DNA from: Hermatobates lingyangjiaoensis
Taxonomy: Eukaryota > Arthropoda > Insecta > Hemiptera > Hermatobatidae
Direction of reading: 5' to 3'
Length of the DNA stretch: 64,000 nt
Assembly: GCA_026182355.1 (NCBI GenBank)
Contig: JAPFBL010000588.1
Span: 1-64,000, forward strand
Of the stretch, positions 11,112-23,789 are shown piece by piece. Below the pieces are notes generated by a model that did no database searches, had not been told where the DNA came from, and saw only the letters and a program-made list of their open reading frames with translations. Position numbers and translations under genes: made by a program. The number at the start of each line of letters is the position of its first letter. Position 1 is the first letter of the stretch.

Positions 11112-11710
11112 AAACTTTTTTTTGTTTTTTTTTTTAAATAACAACTATCCTTAGAGGGGACACAAGTAATTTTTATACATGGTACCTAAGTAAGATTGAA
11201 TATAAGAGTGGAGATACTACCCATTGGTAGTACTCCATATAGATTGTTCTGATAATCTGCCGACAAGTTAGCATTTCTGAATAGGTCTCGGGGCCAACAT
11301 CTTTTTAGCCTTCTTATAGGGTTTGTAGGAATCTGATGGGATGATAATTCCTGAATAAAAGGATTTAGATTTGTTGGTAATGATTTATGGAATTTGCAGT
11401 ATCGGGATTGGATTTCTTGGTGAATAAAAAGGAATTTTCAAATCATTATGGATGATATCGTTAGAAACATAAAAGGGAGCTTGTACAATTTTTCGAAGGA
11501 TTTTGGATTGGGCTGTTTGTATTCTTTGGATATTTGAACGCTTGGTTGATCCCCAGATTTCGAGCCCGTAAGTCCAAATCGGTTTAAGTATGGTAGTATA
11601 TATCAGTCTTTTGTTCTGCAGAGTCAGATTTGATCTTTTGTCGAGAAGTCTGGATAGCGTCTTATATCGTCGCATTAGGTCCTGTCTTTTCAGTCTTGTA
11701 TGTGTGGTCA
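11112..11710 (-). pseudogene. Jockey-type LINE 3' fragment (RT C-terminus, poly(A) tail)
   Basis: The minus strand encodes LIYTTILKPIWTYGLEIWG and QSKILRKIVQAPFYVSNDIIH, the C-terminal conserved part of Jockey-clade ORF2. A frameshift near 11415 moves the frame to IQSRYCKFHKSL, followed by RRLKRCWPRDLF, and ends at a stop at 11186-11188. A short 3' UTR and an A-rich tail (the poly(T) run near 11117-11135 on the plus strand) complete the 3' end. The 5' part, with endonuclease and catalytic YADD, is absent. Confidence 0.85.
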
Positions 11711-11759
11711 AAAATATAACTAAATATAAAAATATAACTAAATATAACTTTATAATTAA

Positions 11760-11912
11760 AAGAAACGGAGTCGCCGCCCTGCCTTCCTGCGGGACTCTTC
11801 GCTCTTCGCTCTTCACACCTCCTGATGACGACGATTGTCGAAATATCGATGTGAGTTATGTCTGTGTCTTTCTGTGTGTTTCCTTCGTTTTGAATTTATT
11901 TTATTTAAATAT
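11760..11912 (+). mobile_element. PLE 3' tail, family C
   Basis: Nearly identical to the tail at 0.1 kb, with a duplicated CTCTTCG. Module: CTGATGA, C, GAC-gatt-GTC, GAAATAT. It directly abuts the Jockey fragment, so an open frame here fuses the two elements artificially. Confidence 0.65.
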
Positions 11913-12639
11913 AACTTTAGTTAATTTAGAAGAATCTAAATATTTTTCATTATTACTAGCAAGAATTTTTCTTCTCCAACTATAAAAATAGTAATTTCTT
12001 AAAAAATAAACTTTAAGGATCTATATTGCACTCAATTAATCAATGTTTTTTTTTAAAAATAAAGTTACTGTTCACATCCCTGAAGAAGCCGATTCATGGT
12101 CAAAAGTTTGGAAATTCATAGTTCATTGAAGAAGTTCATAAATTAATTGAAAAAGATCTGATGAAGTATAAAAATTGCGCTTTATTTAAAGAAAAAATAG
12201 AACAGTCCCAAATGGAATAGGATGACTTAGTCTGGCAAGCATTTTACTAGTATTTACTTAGGGACATATTTCAATCAACTATTTGGATCATTTCACTTTA
12301 AAATATTCACAGTTGAAATATGATTCAAATAAATATGGTCTGTTTCATACAAAATCTAAACATTTTACTTTGAATTTACTGCAGATTTGTTAGAAAATAA
12401 ACCTATTTCAATTAAAAGGAATTTAATTCCTTTTTTCATGCTGATTATATCAGTTCATATGGCTTATTTGGTTTCAAAGGAAGGGTGGTTGGTTAAATGT
12501 TTTGTCCTTTCATAGATGTTGTTGTTTCATACTTTTCATAAGGTAAATAAATCTTTATAACTTCCCAAGTGTTTACAAGCTTTTCGTGTTTTTTTTTCAC
12601 AAGTAGTACCATTTCATTGGTAGCGAGTTCGTGTTGTTT

Positions 12640-12900
12640 GATATTTCGTTGAAATCTTCCGTTTTATAAGTAATCGGGATGGATTGACCGCAGGTCTTCT
12701 AGAATGGTAAGCGTTACCGCATTCCGAATAGAAGACTGGTCACGACTGCAACTCTGCCCATCTGCATCTCATTGCAGGTTATCCCAAGCGAGGAATGCAC
12801 TGTGCAGATTCCCAGCAGTGGAGACACTGCTCGGCTCTTAATCATGCACTCCACCATAATAACACCCAACGGTAGGAGTACATAATAAAGCAACAGAATT
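12640..12900. other. GC-richer segment, unidentified
   Basis: About 260 bp of balanced composition in AT-rich DNA. Contains CTGCAACTCTGCCCATCTGC and short internal complementarities. It could be an old SINE, since similar wording to tRNA-like copies appears, or a regulatory island. No ORF. Confidence 0.3.
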
Positions 12901-13184
12901 AGTCAAACCAATTCACAGTCAACTGGCGATTGTTTTAAACTGTCGTATAATACTATTATTAATATATAATTAACAAGCTATAGGGGTTTTTTTGTGAGAG
13001 AAAAGCAGTTTCGGCATAGGTATAAAGTTCACTTCTTATGGACTAACTTTGGCCAAAAACAACGTTGTCTTACATGTATCAAAGAAATAGTTATATTTCA
13101 AATTTTGTTTATCATTTTTGGAATGATTGTAGTTTTAAAATGTGGATATAAGTAGAATCATCCACAACTAATATCTAATCACAC

Positions 13185-13400
13185 GTACACAAACATTTAT
13201 AGACACAGACATACACACATACAAACACACACACGTACAAACACACACACACATACAAACACACACACACACACACAAACTGATTGAGGAGAGAGAGAGA
13301 GAGGGACAGAGAGAGAGAAAAGACAGAGAGAGAGAGACAGAGAGAAAGAGAGAGAGAAAGAGATAGGGCGAGAGAGAGAGAGAGAGACAGACAGACAGCC
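13185..13400. repeat. Compound (AC)n/(AG)n microsatellite
   Basis: ACAC-rich tract passes into GAGAGA-rich tract. Three overlapping minus-strand Ser/Leu/Cys/Val-rich frames are translations of this repeat. Confidence 0.92.
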
Positions 13401-14082
13401 GGACCATTTTGCAAAAGCTAATTTTATTGGACTCAGAGGACCACAAAATAACATGTATTTCTGTTGAAACTCGATATAGAAATTTATTTTATCATTTGTT
13501 TATATTTCATAAACCATTATACAGTATAAACGAAAGTAATATTAATAACTTGTGTGTGGGATTTTATTCACTCCAAAACTGGAAATAACCTCTTCGTGTT
13601 TGTGTATTTCAACAGGATATCTCAAAAACAAAAAGTGCTATAATTAATAAATTTCTTAGTTAAGTTCATGCTGTCTCGGCACAGATGAGTCAGCTCGGTT
13701 TAGATCAGTCGCTACAAAACACATACCCAGTATTTATTTGTACTTAGTATAAAAAAAATCAGGTTTTTTCCTTTTGCTAAAAAATTGATCCCATTATTTT
13801 GATGAAAGTCCCTATGATTTTGGTTTTATTGTGTGGATGCTTAGTATTTATAAGTTTATATGAGAGAGAATGGTTGCTATTCAAAAAAATTATATAAGAA
13901 TGTTTTATATTTCTCTTTAATCACATCAGTGTAGAATTTATTTAAAAATACATCTCTATATTTTTAGAAATATGAAAACATGATTAGAATAAATAAGTTC
14001 GCTATATTTATTGTAATCATGAGTAAATATCATGCAATGAATAATTGTGTAGCTCGTAAATTAACAGAGTCTGAGTATCTTT

Positions 14083-14952
14083 TTTACTTTAATATAAGTG
14101 AAGTATGGTGATCGTGAAAAAATTCGATCTCGAGATTTTGACGGAATTACATGTTTTGAAGTCCTCAAAAGTCGTTTTATGATGTTTTTTCGATGATGTC
14201 TGGTGTATGTGTGTGTGTGTGGGTGGGTGAGTGTGTTAGCATTGCTTGTTACCACGCTACGGTCCAGAATTTTTGATGGATCAAGTTGATATTTTACACA
14301 AAAATAGGTCCCATAGTGTAGATGATCCCAATTGTTTGGGAGGAATTATGCATAACGGGAAAGTCACTATTTTTTTGCCAAAAACCTGTTTTCAGAAAAC
14401 ATTTTTTCTCCTAAAGCTGCTTATTCGAGAGTTATTGAAATTTTAGCATTATCTTTAAGGTTACAAATGCAATAAGCAAAAAATATATTCAGAATTTTAA
14501 AACAAAGGGAAATATTTTTTTTTTAATAAAATGTAAAAATTTTGATTTATAATCCAAACTCAAAGCTTGTGAGAGCGATTCAAGCCATACCGGTTGACGG
14601 ATCAAAATGAAACTACACGTAAAGATAGAACATTATGTGGAGGATGAAATGGGATAATTTTTTTCAAAATTACATTCACCAAAGGGGTGTTACAGTACAG
14701 TTTCTATTTTCATAAAATGTTTTCTTGACACTAAACGGCTCATTAAAAAAAACCATTAAAATTTGTAGATTATTTCGTATGAAGAAATTTGCACTTTGGC
14801 TTTAGATATTTACATTATCACCCATTTAGATGTTTGCATTATGCTCAAATGAGACATTATATACCGTATTATATTATATTATATCGTATTATATACCAAG
14901 AAGTTTGATATTAATTTACTTATAGTAATGTTGAGTGTAGGCCACTCCAGAT
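14083..14952. mobile_element. Dispersed 0.9-kb repeat family R, copy 1
   Basis: Begins with TTTACTTTAATATAAGTG and ends with TTTACTTATAGTAATG plus GTTGAGTGTAGGCCACTCCA. The same ends and internal blocks (GATCGTGAAAA, GAGATTTTGACGG, TTTTTCGATGATGTCT, TTGATATTTTACACAAAAA) recur at 17.4 and 57.5 kb. The inverted ACTATAAGTA/TACTTATAGT ends suggest a DNA transposon or satellite-like unit. No transposase seen. Confidence 0.65.
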
Positions 14953-15502
14953 TTTATTTATTAATTCCAAGGAGAAACATTTTGCATAAGTTGAAGTATT
15001 ATTTGTTTTAATTAGCTACACAATGGTCTATGATGAGTGAAGTAATTTAGAAATAATTAGCACATTATTTATACTCGTGAATGAAAATATAGTGGCTCAA
15101 CTAAATGTCGGTAAATTGGATAATCATGAAGCATAATCGCCCTTTCAGAAATTGTGTTTACTATCATGATATTCAATAAGTAGATCTTAAGGATGTACAT
15201 ATGCAGTAAGAGAAGGTTAGTCTTATTTGTTGTGTCATTTGATAATATAATATTTCAAAGACATTTCTAGTAACGTATTTATTTTTACACTATTGTGGCT
15301 ATTTATAATAAATTAAAAGGAAACCTCATAATACAGAGTTTATCAAATTAAATAATGCCAGTAAAACAAAGTTACTTTTAGTTGTTATAATAATATGAAA
15401 TTCAATACCTGTAGTAACTTATTTATATTTGACATTATTATGATCACTTATAATAAAAAAGAGGAAATCTTATAATATGGAGTTTATATATTCAATAATT
15501 GT

Positions 15503-15577
15503 AGGGTAAAAAGCTAATGAAATGGTCTCAACATATAAAAATTTAATCGTATAAACATATCATTAGCTTTTTACTCT
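15503..15577. repeat. Small inverted repeat
   Basis: AGGGTAAAAAGCTAATGA at 15503-15520 pairs with 15560-15577 with two mismatches, around a 39-nt AT-rich centre. Possibly a MITE remnant; no target duplication identified. Confidence 0.55.
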
Positions 15578-15579
15578 AG

Positions 15580-16770
15580 AATGAGTAAATACCACATAAT
15601 AACTGATTGCACTACGAAAGAATATATTCAATAAAGCTAGTAAAACAAAGTTATTCTTATCAAAGTATAAAATGGATTAGAAATGATTTTTAAAACGTTG
15701 AATGGAATTCAGTTCCGGTTCATAGGTCTCTATTTAGTGTATAAGTAATTATCATCCAGTCAGAATATAGTTAGTCCCTTCATTTCCCGCCAACGTTACA
15801 TAATGCGCATGTCTTTTCTATCGTATGATCATTTCAACCAATCAGAGCTCTCATTTTTTTCCAAGTGGTTTTCATTTTTAATAGCGTTACTTTATTTGTA
15901 ATAGTTTCAAATGAATTCAATGTTCTGATTGAAAAATTTAATTTAATATATCTGTTTTCAATTAGTTTTTTACGTTGATTAAACGACAATGCAAGAATAC
16001 AGAAGATATTGATCATAGTTACGGTCAGTGGAAACATTATATTAATTATCTTTTCTATATTACGAGTTGGATTGATATTTCTTCAAACTTTTCACTTTTA
16101 TGTATAGTAATATATTATTAGTAACAGAATATTTTGATCACCATTACACCTCACCAGGGAAATAGAATATTTAATACAATTACCACCATATATATCATGC
16201 AAAAAATCACGTTGTAATAGTTTTCAAGGCTCAGGGAACTTATAAACTGAATCAAAATGGTTTCTTCTATGACAATATTAAAAAAGTCTTTTAATATCAT
16301 TGAAAACAGTTAATTAGTGTATTAGTTGTACCTATTTTCTAAATTTCCTTTAGTAATTTCGTATCTTAAACAATGTTATTCTCATATTTTTTCTGTTATT
16401 CTGTATTGTTACATTAAAATTTATTTAGTTCTAAAATATTTTATTTTGCCTAATCTATACTTTATTAAAAAATCCTAACAATGTTTCAATTATTCAACTA
16501 TATTGTTTTACTATATGCGTACTATTATTACTATTTTTATTGTACTATTGTAGTTTCTCCTATTTTATTTGTTCATAGTATATTTGTATTACATACCATG
16601 CTTTTAGTGTGAATGGATTTTAGTCAGTGAATATGAATAAATAAATAACACAACGAATACCTCAATACTGGTGAATATCAATTGCTCAATTAGATGTATT
16701 AAAATTATATTTTATGTACGAACTACAACTTTATTGGATTAATTTAAATTAATACAAGTTTCATTTTAAA
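15580..16770. other. AT-rich non-coding stretch
   Basis: No gene, RNA or clear mobile element recognised. A 67-residue minus-strand frame near 15.9 kb has no family signature. Confidence 0.55.
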
Positions 16771-16774
16771 TAAA

Positions 16775-17083
16775 GAGGTCAGATTAGTCCAGAGGTAGCG
16801 TGTTCGCCTAAGGACTGTTAGATCCGGGGTTCAATGTCCACTCTGACCCTGGAGTTTATTTACGTGAAATGCGAAAAAAATCTGATACATCGTCCCTGGG
16901 AGTGGGCGTTAAGAGGTTGGCCCCGAGCCTATACTATGTCAAGTATATGTACGTTATAGCCCTACTCTAAATAATACACTTCTGTTAGGACTCCCAATCT
17001 AGAATCATTGTGTAGTATCTCAAAGTGCCAAAGTTCGGCCTATGTCTGTTCTCTTGTGAGACTGCCACTGCAACATAACCTAA
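16775..17083 (+). mobile_element. tRNA-derived SINE copy
   Basis: The 5' part resembles a tRNA gene: A-box-like TAGTCCAGAGG at 16785-16795 and B-box-like GGTTCAATGTCC at 16828-16839, spaced as in tRNAs. The body and tail (GGACTCCCAATCTAGAATC, TCTTGTGAGACTGCCACTGC) recur at 38.5-38.7 kb. The anticodon region does not fold credibly, so this is a SINE, not a functional tRNA. Internal Pol III promoters drive such elements. Confidence 0.7.
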
Positions 17084-17398
17084 TTTAAAATAATCAAAGT
17101 TTAATTTAAAATATTCCAAGTCTAAATTAAAATAATTCATTTCAATATTGTATAAATGTATTTATATTATATATTATAATTTATATTTTAGTTTGTCAAC
17201 TTGATAATACATATATACTACATTAAAGTTTAAATAAAGCTTTGATTACCTATTTTAAATTAACCCGAAAAAGTAGTATATTGAGGCAAAACATCCCTGG
17301 TAGTTAATATTACTCCAACCGTATATACATTAAGTTTATTGTGAATTGTAGGAAAAGTTTCCATACAAAGTTGTCTTCTAAACGACAACAAAACTTGT

Positions 17399-18036
17399 TA
17401 CTTTACTATAAGTATAGTGATCGTGAAAACATTCCATCTGGAGATTTTGACCGATTAAATGTCTTGAGGTCCTAAAGTTATTTATGACGTTTTTTTCGAT
17501 GCTGTCTGTGTGTGTGTGTGTGTGTGTGTGTGCATATCTAAAGTTTGTGTAAACGTTGCAGTCCATAATCTTTCATAGATGAGGTTAATATTTTCCATAA
17601 AAATGGGCTTCAAAGTGTAGATAATGTTTATTACATTTGATTGCCGAATATAAATAGAAATATATTAACCATTTGATTTTGTAAACTAATGTCTTTACTT
17701 AAGTAATGACATTTTTCCTCATTGAAATTTTTAAATAGTGATAATAATCAATCAAAATAAGATTTAAAGAATAAGATGCAAAGATTTGGAACACCACTAT
17801 ATTGGATAAACAGATAGGACTTAAACACCACAGAGAGTGGTATAAAGTACACATTCGTGATCTAATCAAAAAATGTTAAGGGAAAGAAATTTTAAAATTT
17901 TTAAAACAAAAAAACTGATTGAAATGTTGACTTATGATTGAATGTTAGAGCTGTTGAGAAGAAAAAAATGTGTATGTTGTTAACCGGTTGATACTTTTTT
18001 TACTTATTGTAAAGTTGAGTGTAGGCCACTCCAGAT
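17399..18036. mobile_element. Dispersed repeat family R, copy 2 (internally deleted)
   Basis: Same left end (TTACTATAAGTATAGTGATCG) and right end (TACTTATTGTAAAGTTGAGTG) as copy 1, but about 230 bp shorter. A (GT)n tract has expanded at the same internal place where copy 1 has a short GT run. Confidence 0.65.
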
Positions 18037-18049
18037 ATTTTGTTTTAAA

Positions 18050-18480
18050 TATACGGAAGCTGTTGAGTTGAAAGGAAGCAATGAATGCGACGTTGTTTAG
18101 CAGGTGCTTGTTTAAGAGAAGAAGGAGGTTTTTAATGAAGTTAGTCGAGGCATTATGCCATTAAATATAGAAGTTTTGAGTGGGGTGCCAATAGAGAAAG
18201 GCTTATGAAAGACGCGCTAAAAAGGTCTGATAAGTAGACATGCGTGGACTGTACCGGTTGGAAGGCCGTAGCCAGACCAAGTTGACATAATTGCACGGCG
18301 CTATGCACCTGGGCCGACTCCAACCTGTTTCCCCCCTCTGACCAGGGGGACGACTCAGGGGGTTCGACGGCCGCCTGCTGACGACCATCTCTTATTATCC
18401 CCCCAGGCCACATAACTATTTCACTACCGACCGCACTTTCTCCCAAGCTCATTCCAGATGGCCATCAAACTCTCTCGTCC
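18050..18480. promoter_or_regulatory. GC-richer island, candidate regulatory element
   Basis: Contains a dense GC block near 18240-18440 (TGCACCTGGGCCGACTCC, CCCCCCTCTGACCAGGGGG). A 99-residue minus frame and an overlapping 61-residue frame exist but have no domain signature and differ in frame. Composition suggests a conserved non-coding element; not demonstrated. Confidence 0.3.
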
Positions 18481-19149
18481 AGACATATTTACAAAAACTG
18501 CATAGCTCGCTAACGCTCCATTGCATCACGAAAACTCCCATAAAACACATCAGCAATAATAATTTAAAAAGCCGGTTTTCTAATAAAATTAATAAATACA
18601 TTCTAATTATATGATAAACCCTTATAAATTAAATAATAATAACAACTTCAATGATATTGTTATCAAAGAATAAAAATTGTATTTTCAAATCTCAATAATT
18701 TATAATTTTAATTTTTCAACATCAATGATATATAAAATACTTATATACTGAAGCTCTCACAAACATCTCTAATATAAAACTGTTAACAAGAATAAAACTC
18801 ATGACATACACAGTCATGAAATACTCATCAAACTCATGAAATGCTGAAATGTACCGGTTGGTACTAACACAGTCAGTTAGGTGCTCTTGAAGATGGGATC
18901 CGGACGGACCCGAAACCGGTCGAGCTTTTCTGAGAATTTACGAGGTATGACGAACAGTATTACTACTAATTGTAATAAAACTCATGACGTTCAAAATATT
19001 GACTATATTAAATGTCTTTTTCTGTTGTCTGGTACTTTGTTAACTTTCAGTTTTTAATAAGTCCGTTTGGGTCGTTTTTTTTAGACTTGAATATACATAT
19101 AAAATTATAGCATATGTGAAGAAACATAGAATTGGAATAGGAATTACAG

Positions 19150-19340
19150 ATTTATTCAAGCCGCGGGACTAGACGATCACGAAAACGGCTTCTTTCCCTG
19201 ACAGACTGACGTCCCCAGTATTCACAATGCTGACTGATGTAAACAATAACAGCAACATGAGAATTTAGCATAGTGGGCCTCTGGTCTGGAACTGCTCATT
19301 ATCATGTGCACTGTTGTACATGGAAGTACTCGTTGGTCGT
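19150..19340. promoter_or_regulatory. Small GC-richer segment
   Basis: Contains a TGTAAACA forkhead-like site and several CATG-type palindromes, no ORF. Weak candidate regulatory element. Confidence 0.2.
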
Positions 19341-20399
19341 TGGTCGTTGGTAGATGTATTAGGTGACAACAAAACACTTTGAAATCGATATTTTGATCAT
19401 CAAGAAAAGATCAGACAAGAAGGTGAGACAGATGTATTTAGATCAGTATAGTTTGAATGACTACAAAATGAAGTCATTCTTTAGTTCTTTTGTATTCAGT
19501 TCATGTGAGATGACAAACATAATGTAACTACAAAAAACAGTGTATTTAGAATCATGAACAATACATTTGTGGGTAATTAAAAAAGTTGAGTTCTTGACTC
19601 TCAAAGAACCCTCAAAGAGTCTAGCAACATTAGTTGTGAAGAGTGTTAAATAATATTATATTCATGATGTGCTAAGCCTGTCTGGTTTTTTATTTATTTA
19701 TTGACGGCTTCATTATTTCCACTGGAAGCCTATTCCAGTTAAGAGCTGTTCGGACTAAAGTCCATTTTAGGGATTCGGATGAAGATTTGTCTAACCGAAA
19801 TGGGGAATCTGGTTCAGTAGAAATCGAATGTTGTGATCAATCGATTTCTACCAGGAGGAATGTCAATAAAATAAAATATATATTAATTTACAGGGAATTT
19901 ACATTTTTTAACATTTCATTTTGTATTTTTTACAATCTTGCAAATATAGTTGTGTAATTCTCAATGCCAGTTAAACTATGGTAGGAGTAATTTCTTATTT
20001 AATATTACAAATAGAAGAAACCGTCAAATCTGTGATAATGTTGTTGGATTTGTCCGATCGGTTTTGAGGTGTTACCTTTCTTCGACAGGAACTGATTTCT
20101 GAGTTCGTTTTGATTATCGGTAACGTCCGAAACCGGTTGGGCAATTCCAACAGCATTATATGAGGATGACGGTTTATTTTATTTCTAATATTAATCATAA
20201 TAACGTCAGTGGTAGTAACAATTTCTTATTTCTTCAACATTATGTGTTCATCAAACACAACTACAGATCTTTATGTGTTCATATCAGTTCTATTTTTGTT
20301 CCTGTTGTAAGTTATATAGAGAATAATTTGCGTAGGTCATCGAACATGTGTGAAGCATGATGGTAAGGAAATGCTAAGTAAGCATGATTCGAATGAAAG

Positions 20400-20610
20400 A
20401 AAGACTATGGGCATCGTGCCTCCCTCCCACCTCCCACGGGGGTTACGCCACCGCTATCCCGACCACCGAGCCACTCGCAGGCTATTATTAAGACATCTAT
20501 ATTCAGAAATGTCCAATTAGATAATTCAATTATGATCTGCATGTCTAGCCGTGGTGCCGTTGGAAGAAGCACGGCGTGACGGCAAGGTGCACGTTCTAAA
20601 AATAGTTCTT
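20400..20610. other. GC-richer segment, unidentified
   Basis: C-rich block with CCACGGGGGTTACGCCACCG, then AGCACGGCGTGACGGCAAGG. May be an old SINE head; no clear A or B box pair identified. Confidence 0.25.
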
Positions 20611-20962
20611 GTTTGAAGAGAACAAAGTGTCAATATATTGCAATAAATCTACTCCTCAACACCCTTTAAAACATATTTTACAATCATATTTATAGAAACA
20701 AAATATAGAACATTATTACTATTAAATTGTTATCACTTTTGAAATAAAAAAATATAAAGTACTTTTCTCATGTTTCATATTTACACAAAATAAAAAAAAA
20801 ATTAAAGATCCTTCTACAAAAATTTTGCAATAAATACATGAAATAATTAAATAAACTAAAATTATAACGCAGCTAAAAACGAAAGTGAAATCAAGATATT
20901 CCAAACAATATCTCTATCTACAATATAATAAAGTGATATTACTAACAAAAGGTAGTTGTCTT

Positions 20963-20995
20963 CTCCTTATGACGGCTATTTGCCGAAATATTGAG
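20963..20995 (+). ncRNA. hammerhead-like module, solitary
   Basis: Stem I CTC/GAG, core CTTATGA (G5 changed to T), one extra C, stem II GGC-tattt-GCC, GAA, ATAT, T. A mutated but still fully paired copy, without an inverted partner. Confidence 0.45.
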
Positions 20996-21389
20996 GCAAA
21001 TTTTATCAACAAACAGAAACCATCCTCAAGGATAATCAATTAAGCAGAAGGGAATCTTAAAAAACCACTACTGATTACTCAATGGAATATTTTGACATCT
21101 TTGTAAACGAACCTTGACATCGTTAGTTTTTTTTAGTGTTTTTCTAAATGCTATTTTTGTTACGTTTTATAAATTAGAGCAACCGAATCCACCTTTAGAA
21201 AAATTTGTGTCTGTTGTCCAAAAACTTTGAAAGAAGTAAACTCATATAAAGCTACTAAACGCATATAAAGATAAAACTTTGACAGTTGATTTGTCTCTGT
21301 CTTACTTATGTTGTTGAGTCATTTAAGTTAGACGAATGATCCAACATAATCACAGGTAAGAAGACAACCAATGCCCGTGACACTTGATT

Positions 21390-21485
21390 TAGACAAAATT
21401 TAGGACTCCAGATGTAGAATCAACGGGAAATGTGACCTTGCCTATTGCTAAAGTGGGTGCCAAATATTAAATGAGCCACAACGTT
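21390..21485 (+). mobile_element. SINE 3' fragment
   Basis: TTTAGGACTCCAGATGTAGAATC and GGGTGCCAAATATTAAATGAG match the 3' part of the SINE at 28.6-29.0 kb. The tRNA-like head is missing. Confidence 0.6.
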
Positions 21486-21635
21486 ATGTTCATTTGTGCA
21501 GTGTTTCAACCAGACTAACTGCAGTAAGGATTGATTTTGGTTAAATATTTTAGTTCCTTATTATATGTTCATATCAATCTATTCTTTTAACATTATTATT
21601 ATGAGATTATTTCGTATGGATTTCTACTAATAAAG

Positions 21636-21755
21636 TCGCAGCTCTGCCTTCCTGCGGGACTCTTCGCCTCCTGATGACGACGATGGTCGAAATATAGAAG
21701 TGAGTTATTCCTGCGTCTATCTATGTGCTATCTTCTTTTTAATTGGTTTTTTATT
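21636..21755 (+). mobile_element. PLE 3' tail, family C
   Basis: Single tail, not inverted, with CTGATGA (21671-21677), C, GAC-gatg-GTC, GAA, ATAT. Ends toward TTTTTAATTGGTTTTT as in the foldback at 56.3 kb. Confidence 0.62.
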
Positions 21756-22018
21756 TCTACTAATAAATACGTTTTCTTAAGTCGCGTGTGTTTTTTTTCA
21801 ATATGGTGTTTTCCACAGGTTGTTTCAGTGCATATGAACAGTCTGCTCTTCTCTGGATGGTGGAGGAGGTTACTTATCTTTTATTCTTCTCTTCACTAAT
21901 TTCTTTTTTCAAAAACTTTGAAAATTTCTTTCAACTTGTTTATTACTGGTCATTTTGAAATTCCCTTAATATAATGTTTCGTTTCATGCAAGTGATGTAA
22001 ACGAGTTCCCACGAGGAC

Positions 22019-22019
<1 letters not shown>

Positions 22020-22051
<32 letters not shown>
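22020..22051. repeat. (ATT)n microsatellite
   Basis: About ten trinucleotide units. Confidence 0.95.
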
Positions 22052-22639
22052 TGAGGGTGACTAAAGCACTGCGTCTTAAGAAAAAACTATTGTACTTCCC
22101 CTCCTGTACGAAAGTACCCCAGCAGTTAGCTGCAACGCCTCCAAGAAGCTCAGCACTTTTGCTGGTTCCAGCGGTAAATGTTTTTCTATGGTTTTGTTGA
22201 GTGACCCAAAGCAACTATCTCCCCGCAGCAAAGTTGCCTTTCAGTCTGTCAGCAGGTGCAAAGGTGTTTCTTCCCAAGAGGATGTTGTATTGTTCCATTT
22301 CTTCGCCCTACGAACACTGTGGTACTGTTAAAACGCCCCCATGTAAAAAACACCCATATGTTTCACTTTCCTATATTACCGATAAACTTTTCAGAAACAT
22401 AATTAAATTAGCGGGTTTTATTTATGACTTATATATCGGAGGAATAGTAATTTGATGTGATGGTTAGAAGAGCCTGACTATAATTTGAAATATGTTAGTC
22501 TAAGAATTTGCAAGTGGAGGCTAAATGCTTCCAATCGTGGACAGGAGTGAATTATAAGATAAGTAATTTGCCTTGGCAAAGCGAAAGGGTTTAGTAAAAA
22601 TTTGATTATAAAGCAATTTACTGATAAGAAAGCAATAAA

Positions 22640-23050
22640 GTGGAATCGATATCGATCGAAAGGAAGCGAAAGATCCTTCCCTTCCCTCCTCCCTATTTAA
22701 TTTTCATTAAGAGTTTAAGGGAAGTTTGAAACTAAAGACAGGGAAATAAGTGTGCCGATCTAGTTAGAGAATAATCTGTTTATTGGGGGGCATGTTGTTG
22801 GGTTTTATTACCTGAGGCGGACTTTGTGAGCCCGGTCTACCTGCTTCGACAACCTTCCACTCTCTTCAACAAGACCCGCTAAATCATTCTTTTATGTCTG
22901 GGTTGTTGTAATGAAGGGAATGTTCCATCATTCACCGGCCAATGGTTGCAGACTTACTTTCATTCTAGGGTGCTTCATCGTCGCCTCAAGGCTCAAAACA
23001 ATTGAGATTTATTCCCCTATTCATGCCCCCATAGTCCAATCCATTATTTA
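22640..23050. promoter_or_regulatory. GC-richer island, candidate regulatory element
   Basis: Long block of balanced composition with a CCAATGG box near 22939, CCGGTCTACCTGC and TTATTACCTGAGGCGG. The overlapping short frames have no domain signature. Confidence 0.32.
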
Positions 23051-23189
23051 TTATCACAATATAATCAACTTTGACGAAAATCAATTTATTTATTATCTAA
23101 CCTTTAATGTTATTTTACCAGCCAATTGGTAAATGTGAAGCGCTTTTATTAGCAGCCATTAGCCATTGGGTAGTCATCAAAGGATGTAG

Positions 23190-23500
23190 GGAAGTCAAGC
23201 CCAGTGGAAACGTGCATGCCTCTGGAAAAGTGGGTACCTGGTTCAATACCCACTATGGAAGGGAAATGAATAAATCTGAACATGTCGACCATCGGATAAG
23301 ACGTTAAACCTGTTTTGAGATATTGCCATATACCTTTAGTCTTTCGACTATAATATTGAACAAAGCATCTTGATCGATGAGAGGATGTTAAACCATCGGC
23401 TCCAAGCCTGTACGATAGTAGGTACATTTTAAAGATCCCTACTCTAAAAATACATAACTTAGGTAAAATGTAGTTGGGACTGCTACATTGTATCATTGTA
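23190..23500 (+). mobile_element. tRNA-derived SINE copy
   Basis: B-box-like GGTTCAATACC at 23240-23250 is followed by CTGAACATGTCGACC, AAGACGTTAAACC, AGCCTGTACGATAGTAGG and CCCTACTCTAAAAATACA, the same block order as the copies at 16.8 and 28.6 kb. A 115-residue minus frame overlaps it by chance. Confidence 0.6.
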
Positions 23501-23789
23501 TGTTACCATTTCTTTTTATTGTTTTTGTCTATTTATTTTGTTTAAGGATGATAGATTATATTTTTCTTGTAGTTTTTAAAACTTAACATAAATATTTTGA
23601 AAACATCGGCTTAAAGGAGTTGAGAGTGTTCAACAATAGTAGTTGTTTAGTGCCGGTTAACTACATTTGTTAAGTCGACTTGACATTCAAGTAGAAGATG
23701 TTGCAAGATTTTGGTTTGCTCCTAATGGATTTTGTAGTTTACCAAAATTTTGTCCAAAGAGAGAAGTCTAATTAAAAGCAAAATGAAAA

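Noticed and set aside
11385..11985. 143- and 131-residue frames as host genes
   Set aside because: The minus frame is a chimera of a Jockey LINE fragment and a PLE tail; the plus frame is its shadow running through the tail.
13168..13454. Three overlapping Ser/Leu/Cys-rich minus frames
   Set aside because: They read (AC)n and (AG)n microsatellites in all three frames.
16775..16850. Functional tRNA gene
   Set aside because: A- and B-box-like motifs are present but the cloverleaf is poor, and the sequence continues into a body and tail shared with other dispersed copies, so it is a SINE.
22201..22455. 84-residue plus frame
   Set aside because: No domain or homologous pattern; no neighbouring exon signals strong enough to call.
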